A DNA stretch of 64,000 nt from Vitis vinifera (Eukaryota > Streptophyta > Magnoliopsida > Vitales > Vitaceae): assembly GCF_030704535.1 (NCBI RefSeq), contig NC_081810.1, positions 5,613,501-5,677,500 of the forward strand. The letters are read 5' to 3'. Shown piece after piece: positions 47,257 through 57,870 of the stretch (positions are counted from its first letter, which is position 1; the number at the start of each line of letters is the position of its first letter). The notes under the pieces are model-generated. The model made no database searches. It saw only the letters and a list, made by a program, of their open reading frames with translations, and was not told the origin of the DNA. The translations under genes were made by a program, and so were the position numbers.

Positions 47257-49582
47257 GGCATTCGTAAGAAGATGGGAACGGTGCCTCAAGTATCTATGGT
47301 CTATATGAATAAGAAAAAATGAAAAAAAAATGGAAGTGGATTCCTGGTCGAGGTACTGTTAATAGTTTGTTGTGGATGTAGGGTCTGTTAAAAATAAGGC
47401 GGCCATGGCATGTCCTGGGCCTTGTGGGTTTGCAGAGCTTTCATCGCTAGCTTCTTGGTGACTTCGTAATGTAATATTATAATGTGCTTGTGTGTTAGGT
47501 GCATGTACGCTGTATGGAAGAAAAGTTTGAATTATATTTTACTCCTTTAAGTCACGCTCTAATCTTATCCTTTGACTTTTTGGCTGCTGGTGGAACCCTT
47601 GATCTGGTTATCATTCCAAGGTGGTGGGGCACATGCATTATTGAGCGGAGGACTGGGTCTGCCTCCTTTACAAACAACTCATATTGATTGAGGAGTTTGT
47701 GTTCCAAATGCCCTTGCCGACCATTATAATAACAAAGGACCTTGACCCATGAAACAAATGTTTGAAATGTTCTTTTGTTTTTTGTCCTATGAAGCAAATT
47801 TGCTACAAAAATTTGTTATTTTCATATTGGTTTGTTAAGTTCTATGGAAGTCATATTTTTAAAATATGATTTCAAATTAATTTAGAAAATAAAAAATAAA
47901 AAATGGGTTACATCAGAACATGCTTATAATCTCTATATTTTAGTTGATCAAAGTTCATTTTTTTTTTTAATTCAATTCTTGATTAAGTAGAATCTTGAGA
48001 AGTTTGAAGCAATGATTTTTTTTGAAATATAATAATAAAAATATTTATCTTTTTATTATCAACTTTTTAAATATTAGCATGTTAAAGTACTACAAAAACA
48101 TTGATGTAATTGGTTGGAAATTATTAGTTGAAAATTAGAGTTTAAATTAGGGCAATTCAACATAATACAAGTAGAAAATTATCACAACATTAAAATATGA
48201 ATAAAATGTAGGAAATCAAAGATTTAATAGTAAATCCTAGGATATTAGGATGATAAGACCTTACCTAGTTTACAAGACTACAAAAACCAAAATATTTTGA
48301 GCGTCTTAAAAAATCTTAACGAATTAATCTAATCATTCTATACTTGAAAAATGCTCGAATATGTTAAAAGATGGTTGTCTAGGTCTATATCCAAATGTTT
48401 CATCTCTTGTGCTAAATTTTAAAAACTAACTCCTTGGTTGCTTCTTATGTGCAAACATTCACAACTACTTTAGCTTATAAAGACTCCCTAACCTCCAATT
48501 ATATGAACATTGTGTTTAATAGTTAGTTTGAACCCAAACTCAACTTTAGTTGTATTTATGAGTATATAACAACTTGTAAGTCCTATTTATTACTCATCTA
48601 CTCATTTTAAATCCTCCAAAGTGCATTGAATATAAGGTTGCGTCTTTTGATTGAGAACATTTGTGCTTGAACATCTCAATTGTAAAATCCACTTTTTGTG
48701 AGGGCAAGTCTTATTCATTACAATTTGTGCTTGAGAAGGCTATTATGTGAAGAGTTGAAGGATAATTCTTAGTAGATATAAAGGGCGTTGATCTTCATGC
48801 AACAATTCTTGGTGAAAAAATTAAAGAAAAACAAAAAAAACACACAAATTTAATGTGGTTAGATGGATTATCTACGTTCAAAATAAGAAAGAAAAATTTC
48901 ACTATAAAAACATATTTATATTAACCCTTAGGTATTGAAATTCCAAAAATACTCATGAATTGCGCCTCTCAACCTATCGTTCGCCCTTAATGATAAAAAT
49001 ACAAGATTAAATGGTAAATGTCATCACTCCATTCCGACATTTGCTCATTTTTTTTTACATATAGTATGAACCAAATACTACAACAAAGGCTCATGGGAGC
49101 TATTAGTTTTGGGTCACGGCCGAGCATTCGAACAGTTATCTCAGTGTCTCCTTCATTTGAACTTGCCAAAAAAGGTATGTTTGAATGGTTTTAGGAAGAC
49201 TTTTTTTATGCTTAAGTTAGCTTTGAGGATTTGTTAGAAGAGTTTGCTCGTACCTTTAATCCTCATTCCTATAACCCTTTATAGGATGAACCTCGTAACT
49301 TCCCTTAGGCCAGGCCATTATGACCTCTCTTTATTTCAGTATTTAATCCGTAACATATCCTGCTAGCAATAACAATTGTTAGGTTGACCCGTCGATGGTG
49401 TGTAACAATCCATTCATGGTGGTTGACTATTTGGACAACTATGATTGAGGGGATGATGTTGCTTGGGACGGATGGCTTCTTGTTGAGCACTTCATTGTTA
49501 GGGGTATCTACCTACACATTTTACTCCCAAGATACCCACAAGGACCTAAAAATTAAAGCGGGATTAAGGAAGCTTTTCGCAT
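47257..49582. other. 3' flank of metallothionein C and repeat-like spacer
   Basis: The shared 3'UTR block is followed by AT-rich sequence (48,000-48,960) and then a more complex stretch (48,980-49,580) with no recognisable coding domain. The last part looks like an older insertion into which the foldback element at 49,592 landed. Confidence 0.45.
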
Positions 49583-49687
49583 AGCGGATATGGACTTTTC
49601 TCAATAGTACAGCAATTTAAAAAAGTTATGCTTAAATTACTGTACTGGCAGAAGTTATTACAAATATAGGGTAGTTTTTGCCACATA

Positions 49688-49868
49688 GGAGAGAGGAGAG
49701 AGGAGAGAGGAGAGAGGAGAGAGGAGAGAGGGTGAGAGAAGAGAGGAAAGAGGAGAGAAGGTGACTGTAAAAAAAAAAGCAAACTCGTCTCTTGAAGAGA
49801 CGAGTTCCATGAAAGAAGAGAGGAAAGAGGAGAGAGGAGAGAGGAGAGAGGAGAAAGGAGAGAGGGTG
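49688..49868. repeat. GA-rich heptamer minisatellite, left arm (two blocks)
   Basis: Repeats of GAGAGGA occupy 49,688-49,762 and 49,811-49,868. They are separated by one copy of the 29-bp palindrome preceded by GCAA instead of GGGA. Confidence 0.9.
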
Positions 49869-50149
49869 TGTAAAAAAAAGCAAACTCGTCTCTTGAAGAG
49901 ACGAGTTCCATGAAAAAAAATATATATATAATTTTAAAAAAATTCTAAACAATTATTCAAGGGAACTCGTCTCTTGAAGAGACGAGTTCCATGTAAAAAA
50001 AATATATATTTTTTTAAAAATATATTTTTTAATTTAAAAAAACCCAAATTTAAAAAAAAAAAAAAAAAATTTCCAAAAAGGGAACTCGTCTCTTGAAGAG
50101 ACGAGTTCCATGTAAAAAAAAATATATTTTTTATTTTAAAAAATCCCAA

Positions 50150-50916
50150 ATTTTTTTTAAAGAGACGAGTTCCATGTAAAAAAAAAAATATTTTTTAAAA
50201 AATATATTTTTTATTTTAAAAAATCCCAAATTAAAAAAAAAAAAAATTCCAAAGGGAACTCGTCTCTTCAAGAGACGAGTTCCATGTAAAAAAAAAAATA
50301 TTTTTTTAAAAATATATATATTAAAAAAAAAAATCCCAAATTAAAAAAAAAAAAAAAAACACACACAATTCCAAAGGGAACTCGTCTCTTGAAGAGACGA
50401 GTTCCATGTAAAAAAAAATATATTTTTTATTTTAAAAAATCCCAAATTTAAAAAAAAAAAAAAAAACACACACAATTCCAAAGTGAAGAGACGAGTTCCA
50501 TGTAAAAAAAAATATATTTTTTATTTTAAAAAATCCCAAATTTAAAAAAAAAAAAAATAAATTCCAAAGGGAACTCGTCTCTTTATATTAAAAAAAAAAA
50601 ATCCCAAATTAAAAAAAAAAAAAAAAAAAAAAACACAATTCCAAAGGGAACTCGTCTCTTCAAGAGACGAGTTCCATGTAAAAAAAAATATATTTTTTTA
50701 AAAATATATTTTTTATTTTAAAAAATCCCAAATTAAAAAAAAAAAAAAAAAATTCCAAAGGGAACTCGTCTCTTGAAGAGACGAGTTCCATGTAAAAAAA
50801 AAATTATTTTTTTAAAAATATATATATATTAAAAAAAAAATCCCAAATTAAAAAAAAAAAAAAAAAATTTAATTCCAAAGGGAACTCATGTAAAAAAAAA
50901 TATTTTTTTAAATATA

Positions 50917-50955
<39 letters not shown>

Positions 50956-52353
50956 AATTCCTCAAAATTCCTAACAGACGAGTTCTCATCTAAAAAAAAA
51001 TATTTTTTTTTTAAATATAAAATTTCAAGAGACGAGTTCCTTTAGGAAAAAAAAAATATTTTTTAAAAATATAATTTTTATTAAAAAATCCCAAATTTAA
51101 AAAAAAAAAAAAAAATTTCCAAAGGGAACTCGTCTCTTGAAGAGACGAGTTCCATGTAAAAAAAAATATATTTTTTAAAAAATATATTTTTTATTTTAAA
51201 AAATCCCAAATTTAAAAAAAAAAAAAAAAAAATTGCAAAAGGAACTCGTCTCTTGAAGAGACGAGTTCCATGTAAAAAAAAATATATTTTTAAAAAAATA
51301 TATTTTTTATTTTAAAAAATCCCAAATTTAAAAAAAACAAAAATAAATTCCAAAGGGAACTTGTCTCTTGAAGAGACGAGTTCCATGTAAAAAAAAAATA
51401 TTTTTTTAAAAATATATATATTAAAAAAAAAAAATCCCAAATTAAAAAAAAAAAAAAAAAAAACACAATTCCAAAGGGAACTCGTCTCTTGAAGAGACGA
51501 GTTCCATGTAAAAAAAAATATATTTTTTAAAAAATATATTTTTTATTTTAAAAAATCCCAAATTAAAAAAAAAAAAAAAATCCAAAGTCAAGAGACGAGT
51601 TCCAGGTAAAAAAGAATATTTTTTTTAAAAAAATCCTAAATTAAAAAAAAAAAAAAAATCCAAAGGGAACTCGTCTCTTGAAGAGACGAGTTCCATGTAA
51701 AAAAAAAAATATTTTTTTAAAAATATATATATTAAAAAAAAAAATCCCAAATTAAAAAAAAAAAAAAAACACACACACAATTCCAAAGGGAACTCGTCTC
51801 TTGAAGAGACGAGTTCCATGTAAAAAAAAATATATTTTTTATTTTAAAAAATCCCAAATTTAAAAAAAAAAAAAAACACACACACACAATTCCAAAGTGA
51901 AGAGACGAGTTCCATGTAAAAAAAAATATATTTTTTATTTTAAAAAATCCCAAATTTAAAAAAAAAATAAATAAATTCCAAAGGGAACTCGTCTCTTTAT
52001 ATTAAAAAAAAAAAATCCCAAATTAAAAAAAAAAAAAAAAAAAAAACACAATTCCAAAGGGAACTCGTCTCTTCAAGAGACGAGTTCCATGTAAAAAAAA
52101 ATATATTTTTTTAAAAATATATTTTTTATTTTAAAAAATCCCAAATTAAAAAAAAAAAAAAAAAATTCCAAAGGGAACTCGTCTCTTGAAGAGACGAGTT
52201 CCATGTAAAAAAAAAATTATTTTTTTAAAAATATATATATATTAAAAAAAAAATCCCAAATTAAAAAAAAAAAAAAAAAATTTAATTCCAAAGGGAACTC
52301 GTCTCTTCAAGAGACGAGTTCCCATGTAAAAAAAAAATATTTTTTTAAATATA

Positions 52354-52390
<37 letters not shown>

Positions 52391-52930
52391 CAATTCCTCA
52401 AAATTCCTAACAGACGAGTTCTCATCTAAAAAAAAATATTTTTTTTTTAAATATAAAATTTCAAGAGACGAGTTCCTTTAGGAAAAAAAATATATTTTTT
52501 AAAAATATAATTTTTATTAAAAAATCCCAAATTTAAAAAAAAAAAAAAAATTTCCAAAGGGAACTCGTCTCTTGAAGAGACGAGTTCCATGTAAAAAAAA
52601 ATATATTTTTTAAAAAATATATTTTTTATTTTAAAAAATCCCAAATTTAAAAAAAAAAAAAAAAAATTGCAAAAGGAACTCGTCTCTTGAAGAGACGAGT
52701 TCCATGTAAAAAAAAATATATTTTTAAAAAAATATATTTTTTATTTTAAAAAATCCCAAATTTAAAAAAAACAAAAATAAATTCCAAAGGGAACTCGTCT
52801 CTTGAAGAGACGAGTTCCATGTAAAAAAAAAATATTTTTTTAAAAATATATATATTAAAAAAAAAAAATCCCAAATTAAAAAAAAAAAAAAAAAAAAAAA
52901 CACAATTCCAAAGGGAACTCGTCTCTTGAA
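50150..52930. repeat. About 1.42-kb internal direct duplication in the left arm
   Basis: Landmarks recur with an offset of about 1,414-1,436 bp. GGGAACTCGTCTCTTTATAT is at 50,569 and again near 51,983. CTAACAGACGAGTTCTCATC is at 50,971 and 52,407. The ACACACAATTCCAAAGTGAA block is near 50,468 and 51,883. Same-sense copies of this size were not seen in the right arm. Confidence 0.85.
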
Positions 52931-53110
52931 GAGACGAGTTCCATGTAAAAAAAAATATATTTTTTAAAAAATATATTTTTTATTTTAAAAAATCCCAAAT
53001 TAAAAAATATATTTTTTTTCCTAAAGGAACTCGTGTCTTAAAATTTTATATTTAAAAAAAATATATTTTTTTTAGATGAGAACTCGTCTGTTAGGAATTT
53101 TGAGGAATTG

Positions 53111-53142
<32 letters not shown>

Positions 53143-54116
53143 TATATTTAAAATTTTTTTTTTTTTTACATGGGAACTCGTCTCTTCAAGAGACGAGTTC
53201 CCTTTGGAATTAATTTTTTTTTTTTTAATTTGGGATTTTTTTTTAATATATATATATATTTTTAAAAAAATAATTTTTTTTTTACATGGAACTCGTCTCT
53301 TGAAGAGACGAGTTCCCTTTGGAATTTTATTTTTTTTTTAATTCGGGATTTTTTAAAATAAAAAATATATTTTTTAAAAAATATATTTTTTTTTACATGG
53401 AACTCATCTCTTCAAGAGACGAGTTCCCTTTGGAATTGTGTTTTTTTTTTTTTTTTTTTTTTTTTTCTAATTTGGGATTTTTTTTTTAATATATATATTT
53501 TAAAAAAAATATATTTTTTTTTACATGGAACTCGTCTCTTCAAGAGACGAGTTCCCTTTGGAATTTATTTTTGTTTTTTTTAAATTTGGGATTTTTTAAA
53601 ATAAAAAATATATTTTTTAAAAAATATATTTTTTTTTACATGGAACTCGTCTCTTCACTTTGGAATTGTGTGTTTTTTTTTTTTTTTTTAATTTGGGATT
53701 TTTTTTTTAATATATATATTTTTTAAAAAATATATTTTTTTTTACATGGAACTCGTCTCTTGAAGAGACGAGTTCCCTTTGGATTTTTTTTTTTTTTAAT
53801 TTGGGATTTTTTAAAATAAAAATTATATTTTTTAAAAAATATATTTTTTTTTACATGGAACTCGTCTCTTCAAGAGACGAGTTCCCTTTGGAATTTTTTT
53901 TTTTTTGGAATTTTTTTTTTTAAAATTTGGGATTTTTTAAAATAAAAATTTTTTTTTTTTTTACATGGAACTCGTCTCTTGGATTTTTTTACATGGAACT
54001 CGTCTCTTCAAGAGACGAGTTCCCTTGAATAATTGTTTAGAATTTTTTTAAAATTATATATATTTTTTTTTTCATGGAACTCGTCTCTTCAAGAGACGAG
54101 TTTGCTTTTTTTTACA

Positions 54117-54376
54117 CACCCTCTCTCCTCTCTCCTCTCTCCTGTCTCCTCTCTCTCACCCTCTCTCCTCTCTCCTCTCTCCTCTTTCCTCTCTTCTTTC
54201 ATGGAACTCGTCTCTTCAAGAGACGAGTTTGCTTTTTTTTTAGTCACCCTCTCTCCTCTCTCCTCTCTCCTATCTCCTCTCTCTCACCCTCTCTCCTCTC
54301 TCCTCTCTCCTCTTTCCTCTCTTCTCTCACCCTCTCTCCTCTCTCCTCTCTCCTCTTTCCTCTCTCCTCTCTCCTA
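54117..54376. repeat. CT-rich heptamer minisatellite, right arm
   Basis: Repeats of TCCTCTC occupy 54,117-54,199 and 54,244-54,376, the mirror of the GA blocks in the left arm. The right blocks are longer, so the two arms have diverged in copy number. Confidence 0.9.
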
Positions 54377-54498
54377 TGTGGCAAAAACTACCCTATATTT
54401 GTAATAACTTCTGCCAGTACAGTAATTTAAGCATAACTTTTTTAAATTGCTGTACTATTGAGAAAAGTCCGGACTATTGAGAAAAGTCAAGAGGATGT

Positions 54499-54787
54499 GG
54501 TTGGATTGCAGAAAGACTATAAATTACTATTTAGTATTTACAACCATACACTATCTCATTTCATTTTACTATATTTTGTATTAATATATTATTATTATTT
54601 ACTTCTTCCCCACCCCCTCCCCATTCCTAGACTTAACATAAAGTAGACTCCACGTGTCCCTTTTAGTTTAAAATAAAATAATTTAAATAAATGATTTTAA
54701 TATACGTTTTTATCAATATAGTTCAAAATTATTTAATATTTTAATTAACCCTGAGTAAATATAAATGTTTTTTTTGCCTATAGATAT
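54499..54787. other. Short AT-rich spacer between two insertions
   Basis: No gene was seen. It contains a run of TATTATTATTATTTACTTC and a C-rich stretch near 54,608-54,630. Confidence 0.5.
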
Positions 54788-54792
54788 TGTTA

Positions 54793-55024
54793 TGTGGACC
54801 CCGCATTTTCGATTGCTCGAATGCGTTTCCCACTCGATGACGAGCTCGATTTTTATTTGAAAAATTGATTTTTATTGATTATTTGAAAATGACTTGGAGT
54901 CGCCATTTTGTGGACCCCGCATTTTCGATTGCTCGAATGCGTTTCCCACTCGATGGCGAGCTCGATTTTTATTTGAAAAATTGATTTTTATTGATTATTT
55001 GAAAATGACTTGGAGTCGCCACTT
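54793..55024. repeat. 116-bp tandem duplication at the left end of the element
   Basis: TGTGGACCCCGCATTTTCGA starts at 54,793 and again at 54,909, and both copies run through ACTTGGAGTCGCCA. The two differ at about one base (CGATGACGAG against CGATGGCGAG), so the duplication is young compared with the relics inside the element. Confidence 0.93.
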
Positions 55025-56402
55025 ATTTTTGTTTTATTTTTAAAGGGTAAACAAAATAAGAAAGAAAAACCCTGAGTGCGACTCCTTATTTTTGGAAAAG
55101 GTGATCTACGAAAACCGGATCGGGTTCGGGGGTCAGGTTACTTATCGGGAAGGTACGGTAAAGACCGTAGCACCCCTCTAAGTCCCTAAAGTCAGGTCTC
55201 TACTAATAGAATAAAGCTGACGTGATAATCAATAAGAAAATCAATGAACACTCAAATCGATCATGCACAATATGAGGATCAGAATATGCATATAAAATGA
55301 TCAAAATGAGAATGAGTGCGTACCTGGACCTTTAGTCATAAATGCGCTATCATAGAACAGGGTTAGCGAATTAACACAAAATGATTACATGCATATCACA
55401 GGACAGAGTGAAATCAATCACGCATGGCAAACAAGTCAACCAATCAGTCAATCAATCAATCATGAAAACTCATATGTGGGGCCCCCACCAAAGCCCAATT
55501 TATTTTAGCATGAATTTATTCCATAAATTCCATCACTTGGAATTACGGAATTTAAATTCATGTTTATTTTAAACACATTTTAAAAGACCGAGATAGGTTT
55601 GAAAATTGCTTGTCGAATGGAAAAATGGCATCAACCTTTATTATTAAAAAAAACGAGGTTTTTAAGACCTTAAAAAAAACTAAAGATGAAAAGTTAAATA
55701 AAAAAAAATTTGAAAAATTATTTGTAAACTAGGGTTTAGGAAACTATTTTAAAACCAAAAGATGAAGGAATAAACAAAGGAATAAATAAAAAAGGACCCT
55801 CGGCTCAAAGATAGGTGATGACAACTTGAAGAGCATGCTGTGGACCTCCTGAATACCTGACCCACGAAAACTCAGCCAATCAGTGTTTGCACTTTCAAGA
55901 TAGGCTTATTCTGAATGAGATTGCTCTAAGCCTCTAAGGCACCCTCTCTCATAATTTTATTTCGGTTTTGGGCCTTCAAAATACCTGTGCTGCCCTTTTG
56001 GGCCTGACCGAGTCCTTTAGCCATGTTCAGAATTTCTCTTACCTCTGCTTGGTCCCACATACCCTTTTTGGGCCCACTAGAATTGGAAAGAGATAGTATG
56101 TGGGGCAGGTGTCTTCAATTAGAGCCTCTCTCATTACTTCAACAAGGTGGGCAAGAGCTTGATACTGAGCCTCCAAGGACCCAAACGAGCTCCCAGTTTT
56201 CATCAAGAGCCCATAGTCCCACAGATTCAAATCCAATTTTGCATCCGAGGCTTTCCTTCATATTCTTCCTTGGGGGTCAAACTATACACGAGAATGAAGA
56301 TAGGATAATACCGAAGCTGTGAAGACAAATCTCATCTTCAACGGCATCATTCCCAATGGTCAAGGAAACGTATGGTTCCCATCGAAGCCCAAAACATCCT
56401 CG

Positions 56403-56585
56403 GTATATACACACTCAATGCACCCGGATTGAATACGCAGTGTGTAAGCTCGTCGTACCCATCAGACGCCAACTTGGCAGTGCTACGGCATCGTTCTGAG
56501 TCAATGGCGAGGATGAATATGGTGAGGTGCAGAGAGAGGGTGACGGCCATGATAGAGACCAAGACTGCTATTACCGTTCCCCCCT
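56403..56585 (-). pseudogene. Fragment resembling a DUF1218 (fiber Fb34-like) membrane protein
   Basis: On the minus strand the frame reads through a hydrophobic segment (VIAVLVSIMAVTLSLHLTIF), then ILAIDSERCRSTAKLASDGYDELTHCVF. In plant DUF1218 proteins an N-terminal membrane span is followed by an AxxxERRRSTA-type stretch and YDE..YCVY. The fragment is short, has no clean start, and downstream of LSVYI the similarity stops. The family assignment is from memory of the motif and is moderate; a chance resemblance is less likely because of the order of span and motif. Confidence 0.5.
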
Positions 56586-57269
56586 TGCTTTTTCTTGCGC
56601 GAAGTGAGATAATGGATTGGATGCATGGGGCTTCGGAAATGGCACACGGTTTGAAGGTGGTTTTGGATGGTTGAGTGAGTGGGTGATATGGGCATCGGAC
56701 GGGATGAGTGGATGGCTGTAGGTTCGGGGAGTGTGTAGGGTGATGATGCCATGCGTGCAAAGGTTGAGGTGACAGATTGGGTGACGAAGGGTAGTGAGAA
56801 GGGTGCACTTAATGGCAGAATGGATGAGTGAGAGAAGGTAATGAGGGGAGTATCGGCCATGAGCAGTGGGTTTGTGGGTATTAAAAGAGTAGTGGCATGC
56901 ATGGGAAGGTTTAGAGAGGAGTGGGTATGAGGATGCAGAGAGAATGAAGGCTATGACGGGAATGGCTTTGCTTGAGTCGTGATTGATAATGGGATGGTGT
57001 TGCCTTCATAAGATGGCGAGATGATGAAATGGGTATGGTAATTGAGGATGCGAGTGGTAGACGGAGTCGCAAGATTGAACGCGTCCTCCACGTCATCCCA
57101 TGTCCATTTGACCGGTAGTGCTCACCATCTGAAGGAGTGTCATCCACCCTCAACACTCATGTGGACTGTGGACCCATGCAGAAATGATGAAGCTGTAGGG
57201 ATTTTAACAAGGCGGCATTTCATCCACCTAAAAATCAAGTGATTTTCCATAGCCTTGAGAGTGACATTA

Positions 57270-57870
57270 AACCCATCAAAAGGAATCGCTGCATAAGACA
57301 CGTCAAAGCAGCCGACCCATACTGTGCCCACCTTCAATGCGCGCATCAGGATATTGGCTGTATCTAAGCTCTGGGCAAAGACTCCAACTATTAACTCATA
57401 GTGAGCAGCGTTTGTCTTTCCGATCACCTCACCCAGGTCCTTGAATTTCAAAATGAACTGCACTGGTATAAGAATCTTTTCTGTTGCTATCAACATATTA
57501 CCACGGACATTTGAGAAGTCGGTGGATGGGATATAATAGCCTTTAGAACCGAATTTTCCACCTCTGACACCAAAAGTTGCACCAGCTTCAATACCAGATT
57601 TTGTGTAACCAAGGATCCTATGAAATTGCTGATGATTAACACGAGGTCCTTATTCCACTCTTTTCTTAAAAGGATCATTGACTATGCGTTTTAAAGCATA
57701 AAATCATCATTTTGGATGCGAATATAGGTGATCCGTTACAACAACAATGTCTCAGCACCAATTGACCCTATGAAAGCAAGCCTTTTCACATCCATATGAC
57801 CAGAAAGAGTGCCCTAGCTATATGACCAAAACCAGAAACCACCTTTAAAGCACCATGAGGGAATTTCGCT
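57270..57870 (-). pseudogene. Aldehyde dehydrogenase (ALDH2-type) fragment
   Basis: On the minus strand about 57,270-57,640 reads in one frame as QQFHRILGYTKSGIEAGATF, then GGKFGSKGYYI, NMLIATEKILIPVQFILKF, KDLGEVI, GVFAQSLDTANILMRALKVG and TVWVGCFDV...AAIPFDG. These are the C-terminal blocks of family 2 aldehyde dehydrogenases in correct order. Upstream on the same strand (57,640-57,870) are frameshifted pieces of an earlier part (GALKVVSGFG, SHMDV-like, RLAFIGS). The segment between them, which carries the catalytic Cys and the ELGGKSP block, is absent, and the end after PFDG is replaced. Several diagnostic residues are changed. This is a captured, non-functional fragment inside the LTR-like element. 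Confidence 0.88.

Larger units (their letters stand above)
49592..54489. mobile_element. 4.9-kb foldback element made of a tandem palindrome array
   Basis: The outer about 95 bp at each end are inverted repeats. The left starts GGACTTTTCTCAATAGTACA and runs through CAGAAGTTATTACAAATATA and GTAGTTTTTGCCACATAGGA; the right is the mirror, ending GAGAAAAGTCC at 54,470. A second partial copy of that end, GGACTATTGAGAAAAGTC, follows. Next inward on each side come GA-rich (left) or CT-rich (right) heptamer arrays, then a long array of units of about 110-125 bp. Each unit has a 29-bp palindrome with arms GGAACTCGTCTCTT and AAGAGACGAGTTCC around one central base, a poly-A/T stretch and a TCCCAAATT block. 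Possible 9-bp target duplications are AGCGGATAT (49,583-49,591) and AGAGGATGT (54,490-54,498), 7 of 9 matching, which would suit a Mutator-like origin. No transposase is present. Confidence 0.85.

Noticed and set aside
49780-54230. Regularly spaced palindromic repeats resembling a CRISPR array or a row of terminators
   Set aside because: The spacers are poly-A/T and related to each other, the array is inverted around a centre, the repeat is a perfect palindrome in varying orientation, and the surroundings are plainly plant nuclear DNA.
49632-54404. Open frames of 60-127 codons in the foldback, rich in Phe, Ile, Leu or Ser
   Set aside because: They are translations of poly-A/T runs, the palindrome (giving ELVSSRDEF or NSSLQETS) and the GA/CT heptamers. 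They recur in step with the repeat and have no protein-like composition.
56347-56902. Long overlapping Pro/Ser/His-rich frames on the minus strand
   Set aside because: Only the DUF1218-like stretch has a recognisable pattern; the remaining residues come from GT-rich simple sequence and have no start or splice context.
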